Assembly: GCF_009883055.1 (NCBI RefSeq)
Contig: NZ_WWVR01000036.1
Span: forward strand, 1 to 30,489
Direction of reading: 5' to 3'
Source: Blautia sp. BIOML-A1
GTDB lineage: Bacteria > Bacillota > Clostridia > Lachnospirales > Lachnospiraceae
Length of the DNA stretch: 30,489 bases
The notes under the pieces were generated by a model. It ran no database searches, was not told the origin of the DNA, and was given only the letters and a program-made list of their open reading frames with translations. A program made the position numbers and the translations under genes. Within the stretch, counting starts at the first letter, position 1. Each line of letters begins with the position of its first letter. Below, piece by piece: positions 23,838 to 30,489 of this stretch.

Positions 23838-25493
23838 TTATCGATTATTGATTGCTGTTACAAGTGCGTCAATGGATGCACGGATGATGTCCGGGTCGAC
23901 GCCGGCACCCCAGGAAAGGGTTCCGTCTGGTTTCTGAATTCCCACATAGGCAATCGCTTTGGAACTGGAGCTCTTCTCAAGCGCATGCTCCTGATAGGTA
24001 ACCAGGTTAAATTTCAGTTCATACGCTTTCTTAAGTGCATTGCTGACAGCATCCAGACGACCATTACCAGCTGCTTCTGTGGTGATTGTCGTTCCATTAA
24101 AAGTAGAGGTTACCTGAGTAACAATTCCTCCGTCTTTCTGCTGGAAATGAACCTCATTGATGCTGTACGGACTGACAACATTTTCGAATGTAGATTTAAA
24201 CAGACTGAAAATCTCATCCGGATGAAGTTCCTTGTGACTGTGGTCAGATACTGCCTTTGCTGCATATCCCATAGCTTCACGCATCTTAGGCGGCAGGTTC
24301 AGACCATATTTGGTCTCCAGGATATATCCTACCCCGCCCTTTCCGGACTGGCTGTTGATACGGATAACATCTGCATCGTAGTTTCTTCCGACATCCTTCG
24401 GGTCAATAGGAAGATATGGAACTGTCCAGCGGTTCGGATCTTTTTCTTCTCTCCAGTGCATACCCTTGGCAATCGCATCCTGATGTGATCCGGAGAAGGC
24501 TGCAAATACAAGTGCACCACTGTACGGACTTCTTTCATCTACTTTCATTCCGGTACATTCCTCGTACACTTCACATACATGCGGCATATCAGAGAAATCA
24601 AGCTGCGGATCCACACCCTGAGAGAACATATTCATTGCCAGTGTAACGATGTCCACGTTTCCTGTACGTTCACCGTTTCCAAATAAAGTTCCCTCGATTC
24701 TGTCCGCACCTGCCAGAAGACCCATCTCAGAATCGGCAACACCACATCCACGGTCATTATGTGGATGAAGAGAAACGATAACATTTTCACGATACTTCAT
24801 ATTTTCGCACATATATTCTACCTGGCTTGCATACACATGCGGCATAGAATGCTGTACTGTGACAGGAAGATTGATAATTGCTTTGTTATCCGGAGTCGGT
24901 TTCCATACATCCAGAACCGCATTGCAGACTTCCAGTGCATATTCCGGCTCTGTTCCTGTAAAGCTCTCCGGACTGTATTCAAACTGGAAGTTTCCTTCCG
25001 TCTGATCTGCCAGTTCCTTCAGAAGTGCCGCTCCATCTACTGCGATCTTCAGAATTTCCTCTTTTGATTTCTTAAACACCTGCTCGCGCTGTGCTACGGA
25101 AGTAGAATTATATACATGAACAATTGCCTTAGGTGCACCCTTAACCGCTTCAAATGTCTTTCGGATAATATGCTCTCTCGCCTGAGTCAGTACCTGAATC
25201 GTAACATCATCTGGAATCAGATTCTGCTCGATCAGGGTACGGATAAACGTATATTCCGTCTCAGATGCCGCCGGAAAACCAACTTCGATCTCTTTAAATC
25301 CTATTTTGACAAGCAGTTTAAAGAACTCAATCTTCTGCTCCAGGCTCATCGGAATGACCAGTGCCTGGTTTCCGTCACGAAGGTCAACACTACACCAGAT
25401 CGGTGCCTTATCTACATATTCTTTTTCAGTCCATTTCATACATTTCACTGGCGGCATAAAATACTGTCTCTGATATTTTGTTACGTTTTTCAT
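23838..25493 (-). CDS. leuA: 2-isopropylmalate synthase, long form
   Basis: This condenses acetyl-CoA with 2-oxoisovalerate, the first step of leucine synthesis, in the cytoplasm. Its 551 residues with the N-terminal YQRQYFMPPVKCMKW and APIWCSVDLRDGNQAL mark the long (type 2, LeuA2) form also found in actinobacteria and yeast. Catalytic pieces are DLRDGNQ (Arg and metal-binding Asp), SLHPHNDRG (metal-binding His pair) and GNGERTGNVD. The C-terminal LeuA regulatory domain (about 430-551, GRLDAVSNALKKA) is complete, so leucine feedback is expected. The ATG at 25493 has GGAGG 6 nt upstream; the longer frame to 25559 runs through the leader. It is regulated by the leucine T-box in front of it. 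Confidence 0.95.
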   Translation of the reverse strand: MKNVTKYQRQYFMPPVKCMKWTEKEYVDKAPIWCSVDLRDGNQALVIPMSLEQKIEFFKLLVKIGFKEIEVGFPAASETEYTFIRTLIEQNLIPDDVTIQVLTQAREHIIRKTFEAVKGAPKAIVHVYNSTSVAQREQVFKKSKEEILKIAVDGAALLKELADQTEGNFQFEYSPESFTGTEPEYALEVCNAVLDVWKPTPDNKAIINLPVTVQHSMPHVYASQVEYMCENMKYRENVIVSLHPHNDRGCGVADSEMGLLAGADRIEGTLFGNGERTGNVDIVTLAMNMFSQGVDPQLDFSDMPHVCEVYEECTGMKVDERSPYSGALVFAAFSGSHQDAIAKGMHWREEKDPNRWTVPYLPIDPKDVGRNYDADVIRINSQSGKGGVGYILETKYGLNLPPKMREAMGYAAKAVSDHSHKELHPDEIFSLFKSTFENVVSPYSINEVHFQQKDGGIVTQVTSTFNGTTITTEAAGNGRLDAVSNALKKAYELKFNLVTYQEHALEKSSSSKAIAYVGIQKPDGTLSWGAGVDPDIIRASIDALVTAINNR

Positions 25494-25570
25494 AATTTTC
25501 CTCCATTTTCTGTAAGAATCGTTACTGTGCACAGCAATCTGAGCAAAGGAATAAAGCAAAAAAAATCTTC

Positions 25571-25857
25571 CATCTCTACAGACTACTGTAAGAGACGAAA
25601 GACAACAACTCTCGCGGTACCACTCTTATTTATGAACGGTTTCATACACTCACGGGATACGGAATCATCTGATCCTTATATCCTCTCCATATAACGGTGG
25701 ATACCGTCTGCGTCTACTCTCCTTATCAGGATTTCGGACAGATGCTCAAAGGCGAGTTCTATGTTTCCCTTCCGCTGTCTCGCACCAACCGACAGTTCTC
25801 TGTGCTCCAGTCCGCATATACTATTCCTTGTCAAAGCATTTCTCTTAATTAACTGAT
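25571..25857 (-). promoter_or_regulatory. Leucine T-box riboswitch of leuA
   Basis: The conserved T-box element reads AGAGTGGTACCGCG on the minus strand (25613-25626) and includes the TGG that pairs with the uncharged tRNA end. The likely specifier is CTC (Leu) at 25754-25756, inside GAACTCGCC on the 3' side of stem I. The leader ends with a terminator hairpin, CGTCTCTTACAG with CTGTAGAGATG (25571-25597), and a run of T's. Uncharged tRNA-Leu would favour readthrough into leuA. Confidence 0.92.
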
Positions 25858-25863
25858 GGTTAA

Positions 25864-25892
25864 AGCCTACCATGTAAGTAGTTTTTTGTCAA
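25864..25892 (-). promoter_or_regulatory. Promoter of the leuA T-box leader
   Basis: Minus strand: TTGACA (25887-25892), 17 nt, TAGGCT (25864-25869). The perfect -35 box and spacing suggest steady initiation, leaving control to the T-box. The start falls near 25857. Confidence 0.8.
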
Positions 25893-25910
25893 GAGCCAAT
25901 TTCAAAAACT

Positions 25911-25944
25911 ATATACCGGATTTCCATAAAGAAATCCGGTATAT
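25911..25944 (-). terminator. Terminator of the MBOAT-SGNH operon
   Basis: A 14-bp perfect stem ATATACCGGATTTC (25911-25924) with GAAATCCGGTATAT (25931-25944), followed on the minus strand by AGTTTTTG. It begins 3 nt after the SGNH stop and insulates the leuA promoter next to it. Confidence 0.9.
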
Positions 25945-25946
25945 GC

Positions 25947-26915
25947 TTATTTCTTATCCAGAATTTCTGCCAGAATTCTCGAATACTGTCTGGCGGCATC
26001 GCCATTCATATGGCCATCATAATCCGTATATGCCTTCAGATCATGTGTAAATGCCTTAAAATACTGCGTATTAAAGTTCAGGTATTCTACCCCCTGTTCT
26101 TCAAAAAACTTACCAAAATATTTCCACGCCGCATTATAATTATCACTGTAATCCTTTAGTGTAGCGATCGGAATCGGTGCTGTTACCGCCACAAAATCAA
26201 TATCATTCTTTTTGCAGTATGCGATCAGCTTCTCTATATATTCCATATTCTGATGATTTAGTTTATCTTCTTCAAACAGCTTCGGTTCTGATTTTTTTAA
26301 TTTTCTGACATCTACCGGATATCTTTCGATAAATCCACTCTCATGATATTCCTGCGAATCACTCTTCAGCCCGTCAATACTGTAATCCTTTTTGACTTTC
26401 TGAAAAAAGGTTTCCTTTATTTTCGGAATTTCATAGCTGAGAGAATATTCATACCACGGAAACAGAACCGTACGGAAATTACATTTCAGGATCGAATTCC
26501 AGAAATATTCTGCCTTCGCCTTTGACAGCGGAAATTCGTGATAAAACAGCAGATAATTATTTCCCTCTTCTTTTTCCGTAACAAAATATCCCGGATCCAC
26601 TTCATAAATAATCCGTTTCGGCTGCTGTTTTTCACAGATCAGCTTTGTAAGATAATATGCATCGATCCCATATTCGCCGCCTACACAGAGGTTATGTCCG
26701 CTGCGTCCATTCACCTCTTCCATGGTTTCCGGATCAATATCCATTTTGCCATGTGAAGTTCCCACAATAATATCGTCAAACTCCTGCGTTGCAACCGTAT
26801 GTACATCGTTTCTCATAAAAGTACAGGGATAGAGTGCTGTATCCAACAGTATGAGTATTGCTGTACACACTGCAATCACAAGAACTGCCTTCGAAACTTT
26901 CTTAAAACTGTGCAT
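25947..26915 (-). CDS. SGNH/DHHW-type O-acyltransferase partner protein
   Basis: A 322-residue protein with one N-terminal membrane segment (about 9-28) and an extracytoplasmic domain. VGTSHGKMDIDP (Ser54 in GTSH) is the block I nucleophile motif of SGNH/AlgJ-AlgX-DltD-like proteins, and YTDYDGHMNGDAARQYS near the end supplies the Asp/His pair (Asp300, His302). RIIYEVDPGYF and DFVAVTAPIP are typical strands of the fold. Such proteins receive acyl groups exported by an MBOAT partner and pass them to a wall or capsule polymer. Its start overlaps the MBOAT gene end by 14 nt, with AAGGGG 8 nt ahead. Which polymer is modified cannot be told; no dlt or alginate genes are near. Confidence 0.78.
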   Translation of the reverse strand: MHSFKKVSKAVLVIAVCTAILILLDTALYPCTFMRNDVHTVATQEFDDIIVGTSHGKMDIDPETMEEVNGRSGHNLCVGGEYGIDAYYLTKLICEKQQPKRIIYEVDPGYFVTEKEEGNNYLLFYHEFPLSKAKAEYFWNSILKCNFRTVLFPWYEYSLSYEIPKIKETFFQKVKKDYSIDGLKSDSQEYHESGFIERYPVDVRKLKKSEPKLFEEDKLNHQNMEYIEKLIAYCKKNDIDFVAVTAPIPIATLKDYSDNYNAAWKYFGKFFEEQGVEYLNFNTQYFKAFTHDLKAYTDYDGHMNGDAARQYSRILAEILDKK

Positions 26916-28413
26916 AGATAAATCCCCTTACTGCTGCTGTCGATCCAAAAAATCCTATAGATAACAGCAGGCAAAAATAAACTGCTACTGTGACTGGTAA
27001 ACTGCATCTGGAGAGAGATTCTCTGATCCTGACTCCACGTTCCTGAAGAACACTGACAACAAACAAGATCACACATCCAACGGCAAGGATCAGCAAAGCA
27101 TATGGTGTAAATGCCGTTCCTTCCCTGCCCGCCGGTATCAGAAGCAGTTCAGACGGTGTAAATCGCGTCACTGCCAGCTTCATCATATGAAAGGCCTGGC
27201 CAACGGTATCTGCCCTGTCAAAAAACCAGCTGATATTTACCAGCACAAAGCTCCTGATGATCATAAATATATAATACCAGTTTTCCTTCCCTGTGATGTT
27301 GAGCTTCTTTTTCCATTCTTTGTAGTTTCCTGCCATAAGTCCACTGAACGCAATGATAATACCATTATACATACCGTATATAATGTATTTCCATGCTGCG
27401 CCGTGCCATACACCGACTACAAAGAATACGATCAGGTTCGACAGACAGATCGGCAGTGTACGTCCTGTCTTTTTTCCAAAAACCTTTTTGGCCCATCGTC
27501 CGAAATTTTTCATCCAGCCGGAAAGAGTCACAGGATAAAAAACATAGTCTTTCATCCAGGTACCAAGTGTGATATGCCAACGGTGCCAGAAATCGGTGAT
27601 GGAAGTTGCAAAAAACGGGCGGGTAAAGTTCTCATCCAGTTCAATTCCAAACATAGACGCAATACCGATCACGACATCCATTCCACCCGAAAAATCCGCA
27701 TACAGCTGTATTGTATAAAATAATACGCCAAAAATGGCCAGTCCTGCATACTGATCCGGATTATCAAAGATTGCATCGACAAAAACGGCAGACCAGTCTG
27801 CAAGGATCATCTTCTTGAAAAATCCCCATAAAATCCGTTCCAGTCCTCTGGTAATATTTCTGCTTTCAAACTTATGGCTGTCATAAAGCTGATGTGCCAG
27901 ACGACTGTACCTTCCGATCGGTCCCTGAAGGATCTGTGGAAAGAATGATACAAACAATGCATATTTCAGAGGATTGTGTTCCGCTTTGCAGCGTTTCCAG
28001 TATACATCCAGAATATATCCTGAAGACTGAAAAGTATAAAAAGAAATTCCCAGTGGAAGCAGGATCTCCATTCCCCTCAAATTCATATGAAACAGTGCAT
28101 TCAGATTCTCAACAGCAAAATTCGTGTATTTTATGAGACCAAGCATCCCAAAATTAAGGATCAGTCCCAGAATCACAAATTTCCTCGCCCTCTTATGCTT
28201 TCCTGCTGTCTCCTCTTTTTCTATAAGAAGAGCGATCATCCAGGTTACAAGCGTAGAAAAAAGCAGGAATCCCACATATTTAATGCCTCCTGCTATGTAA
28301 TAAATATAACTGAAGCCCAAAAGCACAAGCCACTGCCATCTGGCAGGTACCAAATAATAGACAATGACCGCCGCCGCTACAAAAAGTAAAAATAGATTCG
28401 ATACTAAAGACAT
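26902..28413 (-). CDS. MBOAT family O-acyltransferase
   Basis: An integral membrane acyltransferase (503 residues, about 10-12 spans) of the DltB/AlgI branch, moving acyl groups from a cytoplasmic donor across the membrane. Motifs: YIYYIAGGIKYVGFLLFST near the N-terminus, LPLGISFYTFQSSGYILDVY (about 119-138), FFPQILQGPIGRY (about 157-169), ITDFWHRWHITLGTWMKDY (about 272-290) and catalytic His337 in VVGVWHGAAWKY. The start at 28413 has GGAG 9 nt upstream; a longer reading to 28452 runs into the terminator of the gene before. It overlaps the SGNH gene, a two-gene operon for O-acylation of a surface polysaccharide. Confidence 0.93.
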   Translation of the reverse strand: MSLVSNLFLLFVAAAVIVYYLVPARWQWLVLLGFSYIYYIAGGIKYVGFLLFSTLVTWMIALLIEKEETAGKHKRARKFVILGLILNFGMLGLIKYTNFAVENLNALFHMNLRGMEILLPLGISFYTFQSSGYILDVYWKRCKAEHNPLKYALFVSFFPQILQGPIGRYSRLAHQLYDSHKFESRNITRGLERILWGFFKKMILADWSAVFVDAIFDNPDQYAGLAIFGVLFYTIQLYADFSGGMDVVIGIASMFGIELDENFTRPFFATSITDFWHRWHITLGTWMKDYVFYPVTLSGWMKNFGRWAKKVFGKKTGRTLPICLSNLIVFFVVGVWHGAAWKYIIYGMYNGIIIAFSGLMAGNYKEWKKKLNITGKENWYYIFMIIRSFVLVNISWFFDRADTVGQAFHMMKLAVTRFTPSELLLIPAGREGTAFTPYALLILAVGCVILFVVSVLQERGVRIRESLSRCSLPVTVAVYFCLLLSIGFFGSTAAVRGFIYAQF

Positions 28414-28442
28414 GATATTTTCTCCTGCACAAGTCAAAATAA

Positions 28443-28472
28443 GGCACTGCACTAATCACTTAATGCAGTGCC
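28443..28472 (-). terminator. Terminator after secreted acidic protein
   Basis: A 9-bp stem GGCACTGCA (28443-28451) with TGCAGTGCC (28464-28472); the minus strand then reads TTATTTTG. It is 10 nt after the stop codon and only 30 nt before the MBOAT start, so the MBOAT promoter must overlap it or the MBOAT depends on readthrough. Confidence 0.75.
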
Positions 28473-28481
28473 CTGCTCTTT

Positions 28482-29291
28482 TTAGTTTAAAATTGCATTA
28501 TCCAGGCATCCATCGTCGCCACCTTCGGCAGCAGAATCTCCGGAATCATCATAATCCCCATCGTCACCTTCGTCATAGCTGTAATCATAGTCATAGTCTT
28601 CATCATAATCATAGCTGTAATCTTCTGAACTGTCATAGCTGTAATCCTCTGTCTGTGAAGAACTCTGCTGTACCGGTGCTTCTGTCGGCTTTGGTGCCAG
28701 TGCCTGTTCTGTCTCTTTTGTATTGACAGATTTCTTCAGATCCTTGCTGTCAAATATAATATATGCAACGTCTCCCTCCAGATGAAGTTCTGCCTCTTCT
28801 GTATCACCAAATGGCAGAGTATGCAGTGTTGCTGTTGTTTCATCTTCAAATGTGATCTGCATATCATATTTCTGGACTTCTTCTGCTGCCTCAGTTCCTT
28901 TATCTTCTGCCGTATCCGTATTTGCTGCTTCATCCTTCGCTGCATTTGGATCGAACCAGAGTGTTCTTTCTTCGTCTGCCGCAAATTTATCGTCCTTCTC
29001 AAGGAAGTTATCTGGGTATTTCTCGTCTTTCTCATTCTTAACAGTTACACCTGTGATCACCTTACCTGTGAGGTTCTTGAATTTCAGACTGAAAACACCC
29101 TCGGCATCTTTATCTGTTTCCGGTTTTTTGCCGATTGTCTTTTCTTCAATTTCATCAGAAGCTTTATCTTCATCTGTCTTGGTTTCTGCTGCAGTCTCTG
29201 TTGTTGTTTCTGCTGCCATGACTGTCTGTCCGGCCAGCATACTGGTTCCAATTGCTGCTGTCATTAAGACTGTGACGATTTTTTTCTTCAT
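28482..29291 (-). CDS. Secreted protein with Tyr/Asp-rich tail, function unknown
   Basis: A 269-residue protein with a clear signal peptide (MKKKIVTVLMTAAIGTSMLA, cleavage probably after VMA near residue 26). An acidic Thr/Glu/Lys linker follows, then two beta-rich parts (about 65-115, FSLKFKNLTGKVITGVTVKN; and about 145-185, YDMQITFEDETTATLHTLPFG). The tail (about 215-258) is almost only Asp, Tyr, Ser and Glu in DYSYD-like units and ends with GGDDGCLDNAILN, including the only Cys of the mature protein. I do not recognise a named family. It shares an operon with the transglutaminase-like gene 21 nt upstream. Ideas such as metal binding or cross-linking through Tyr are speculative. The tail is coded by short repeats and may vary in length between strains. 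Confidence 0.75.
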   Translation of the reverse strand: MKKKIVTVLMTAAIGTSMLAGQTVMAAETTTETAAETKTDEDKASDEIEEKTIGKKPETDKDAEGVFSLKFKNLTGKVITGVTVKNEKDEKYPDNFLEKDDKFAADEERTLWFDPNAAKDEAANTDTAEDKGTEAAEEVQKYDMQITFEDETTATLHTLPFGDTEEAELHLEGDVAYIIFDSKDLKKSVNTKETEQALAPKPTEAPVQQSSSQTEDYSYDSSEDYSYDYDEDYDYDYSYDEGDDGDYDDSGDSAAEGGDDGCLDNAILN

Positions 29292-29312
29292 TCTGTTATC
29301 CTGCCTCTCTTT

Positions 29313-30035
29313 TTAGTAAACTTTCTTTTTGATATACTTCAGTGTACCTTTCTGGCCATATCTGATCGCATATCCAGTATAACCTTTTGGACCAAATTCC
29401 TTCTGAAAGTTCGGATCATACACATAAGTTTTGTTTTTGGTTTTGATCTCAACCCATGCATGAGGTCCTTTGGTTTTGCCTTTATTTACATAACCTGTTA
29501 CATAATGTGCATTATATCCTGCTACTTTGGCCATCCAGTAAAATGTACTTGCCATCACATAGCAGTCACCGCTTCCTGTACGGAAACCATAGATTCCATA
29601 ATTCGTATGATTTTTCTTTGCCACTCTGTAGTTTCCATTATAACGGAGAGACGCTGACCATTTAAATGCCTTCTTTAAGTTACCGCCACATTTCTGAAGG
29701 CGGATTGCTGCCAGTGTTTCAACCTGAGACAGTTTACTGGCACGTCCCTTTGCATCAATTTTATAATAAGTCTTTCCGTACTTGTAATATTTTTTATTTT
29801 TGACCAGAACACCTTTGGAATCAAAAATATAGGTGTATTTTCCAATTTTACGAAGCCCTTTTACCTTCTTGCCTTTATTGTCATAATAATATTTATGATC
29901 TTTACTCCAGGTATTCTTCTGAACTGCCACCTTGGTTGTTGTCGCTGCTGATACAGTCTGTACATTCATGACCGGGGTCGCCGGCATTGCAGCGAGCACC
30001 AGACTCAGAACAAGTGCTGTTAATTTTTTCTTCAT
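29313..30035 (-). CDS. Secreted transglutaminase-like protein with wall-binding repeats
   Basis: A 240-residue exported protein: signal peptide (about 1-30, ending VSAA), then two to three choline-binding-type repeats (about 45-95, KYYYDNKGKKVKG, YTYIFDSKGVLVKN, KYGKTYYKIDAKG), then a transglutaminase/protease-like domain with the complete triad Cys158 (GSGDCYVMAS), His192 (GPHAWVEI) and Asp207 (YVYDPNF). The domain may be a peptidase or a cross-linking enzyme at the cell wall. GGAGG lies 8 nt before the ATG. The acidic Tyr-rich protein follows 21 nt later and could be a substrate or partner (inference). The gene upstream is an interrupted remnant. Confidence 0.88.
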   Translation of the reverse strand: MKKKLTALVLSLVLAAMPATPVMNVQTVSAATTTKVAVQKNTWSKDHKYYYDNKGKKVKGLRKIGKYTYIFDSKGVLVKNKKYYKYGKTYYKIDAKGRASKLSQVETLAAIRLQKCGGNLKKAFKWSASLRYNGNYRVAKKNHTNYGIYGFRTGSGDCYVMASTFYWMAKVAGYNAHYVTGYVNKGKTKGPHAWVEIKTKNKTYVYDPNFQKEFGPKGYTGYAIRYGQKGTLKYIKKKVY

Positions 30036-30061
30036 ATTGAAATCCTCCCTCTTTCTTCCTG

Positions 30062-30310
30062 TTTAGTAACGTGCAACAAGACTTTCTACAACGTCATATT
30101 TATAGTTTTTGCCCTTCGGACGAAATACAGATAATTCTACAGTATCATACGTATAAGTGATATCTACTCCATTTCCATTCATAAAACAGCTGTTTTTGGA
30201 AATTCTGTATTTTCTGCATTTTCCAAGCATCTTCTTGATCGTTGCTGCCTTTTTGTTTGTTTTGGAAGCGGTTCTCAGCTGTGCTGTTCTTTTCTTGTTG
30301 TAAGTACCAT
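30062..30310 (-). pseudogene. 3' remnant of a secreted-type protein gene, cut by an insertion
   Basis: The minus-strand frame ending in TAA at 30062 is open back to the element end and reads SNGTYNKKRTAQLRTASK, MLGKCRKYRISKNSCFMNG and ends VVESLVARY, about 80 codons. It has no start codon or ribosome site of its own. The sequence is basic and of no family I recognise. It lies 26 nt before the transglutaminase-like gene and was probably part of the same operon. The upstream portion is separated by the IS200/IS605 element, whose body lies beyond the window. Confidence 0.65.
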
Positions 30311-30489
30311 TTGAGGTGACATGCTCCTACCACTTAAATCATAGATTTTGAAGTGGGGGCTTCTTGCTCAATGGCTCTACTGAGCCAAGTATCTACAAGC
30401 TATCCTCGCGTGCCCCGCGATTTTTATAAGTCCGGATACGGACTTTTTATTGTGCTGTCATGCACATTCTGTAAAGATTCTTTTTCCCT
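30311..30489 (-). mobile_element. IS200/IS605 TnpB-type element right end with omegaRNA-like scaffold
   Basis: Read on the minus strand the segment contains, in order, a GTCCG-CGGAC hairpin (30427-30445 area), a GC-rich GCGGGGCACGCGAGGATAGC stretch, GGCTCAGTAGAGCC (hairpin), GCAAGAAGCCCCCACTTC and the pairing TTTAAGTGG, then AGGAGCATGTCAC. This is the layout of the 3' end of TnpB-linked omegaRNA, whose last bases would be a guide taken from the flanking gene remnant (about 30290-30312). The tnpB gene would be to the right of the window. The exact element boundary is uncertain by several bases. Confidence 0.65.

Noticed and set aside
25676..25873. Minus-strand open frame of 65 codons upstream of leuA as a leader peptide
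   Set aside because: It lies inside the T-box leader, has no leucine-rich run, and the T-box explains the region fully.
30145..30333. Minus-strand open frame of 62 codons at the element boundary
   Set aside because: It runs across the element end in a different frame from the coherent gene remnant that ends at 30062, and its start lies in the element.

Overview
The window reads as chromosome of an anaerobic, low-to-mid GC Firmicute, most likely a gut Lachnospiraceae-type Clostridium. The signs are strong AGGAGG ribosome sites, a T-box ahead of leuA, paired choline-binding-type repeats in secreted proteins, a three-subunit molybdenum hydroxylase and IS200/IS605-type ends. No rRNA, CRISPR array or replication origin is visible. 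Almost every gene is on the minus strand; the one clear plus-strand gene is a polysaccharide deacetylase at 15.7-16.9 kb. Genus is inferred from gene content only.

Region 1 (1-1.34 kb) is decaying accessory DNA: an IS200/IS605-like end that cuts off a Uma2-type nuclease gene, then a tyrosine-recombinase remnant with an in-frame TGA and no N-terminus, joined directly to the last gene of the next block. Region 2 (1.35-10.8 kb) is the most unusual part. It is a colinear minus-strand block: AEC carrier and PucR-type regulator from one promoter, then an OPT transporter, a DUF917 (S-methyl-thiohydantoin desulfurase-like) protein, a DUF1177 protein, an AroM protein, a terminator-like hairpin, an M29-type metalloaminopeptidase-like protein, an Asp/Glu/hydantoin racemase-like protein, a nitroreductase and a small DUF6092-like protein. 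Together they look like uptake plus stepwise breakdown of a peptide-like or (thio)hydantoin-like compound under PucR control. The substrate cannot be read from the sequence.

Region 3 (10.9-11.7 kb) holds a frameshifted PBECR4-type toxin-nuclease relic and degenerate repeats. Region 4 (11.7-15.5 kb) holds metA (with Glu111, which predicts acetyl-CoA use), ligA and an RluF-type pseudouridine synthase. A near-perfect 40-bp inverted repeat flanks the ligA-rluF pair. Region 5 (15.6-18.1 kb) has the deacetylase, converging on a membrane-anchored SH3 protein, then tRNA-Arg(CCG).

Region 6 (18.2-23.6 kb) is one probable transcript: FAD, Fe-S and molybdopterin subunits of a xanthine dehydrogenase-family enzyme, followed almost without a gap by two membrane proteins of the DUF6077 kind. 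Region 7 (23.8-25.9 kb) is a long-form 2-isopropylmalate synthase under a leucine T-box (specifier CTC). Region 8 (25.9-28.4 kb) is an MBOAT acyltransferase overlapping an SGNH-like partner, a surface-polymer O-acylation pair. Region 9 (28.5-30.1 kb) has a secreted protein with a Tyr/Asp-rich tail and a secreted transglutaminase-like protein. The window closes with the 3' remnant of another gene cut by the right end of an IS200/IS605 TnpB-type element, including an omegaRNA-like scaffold.
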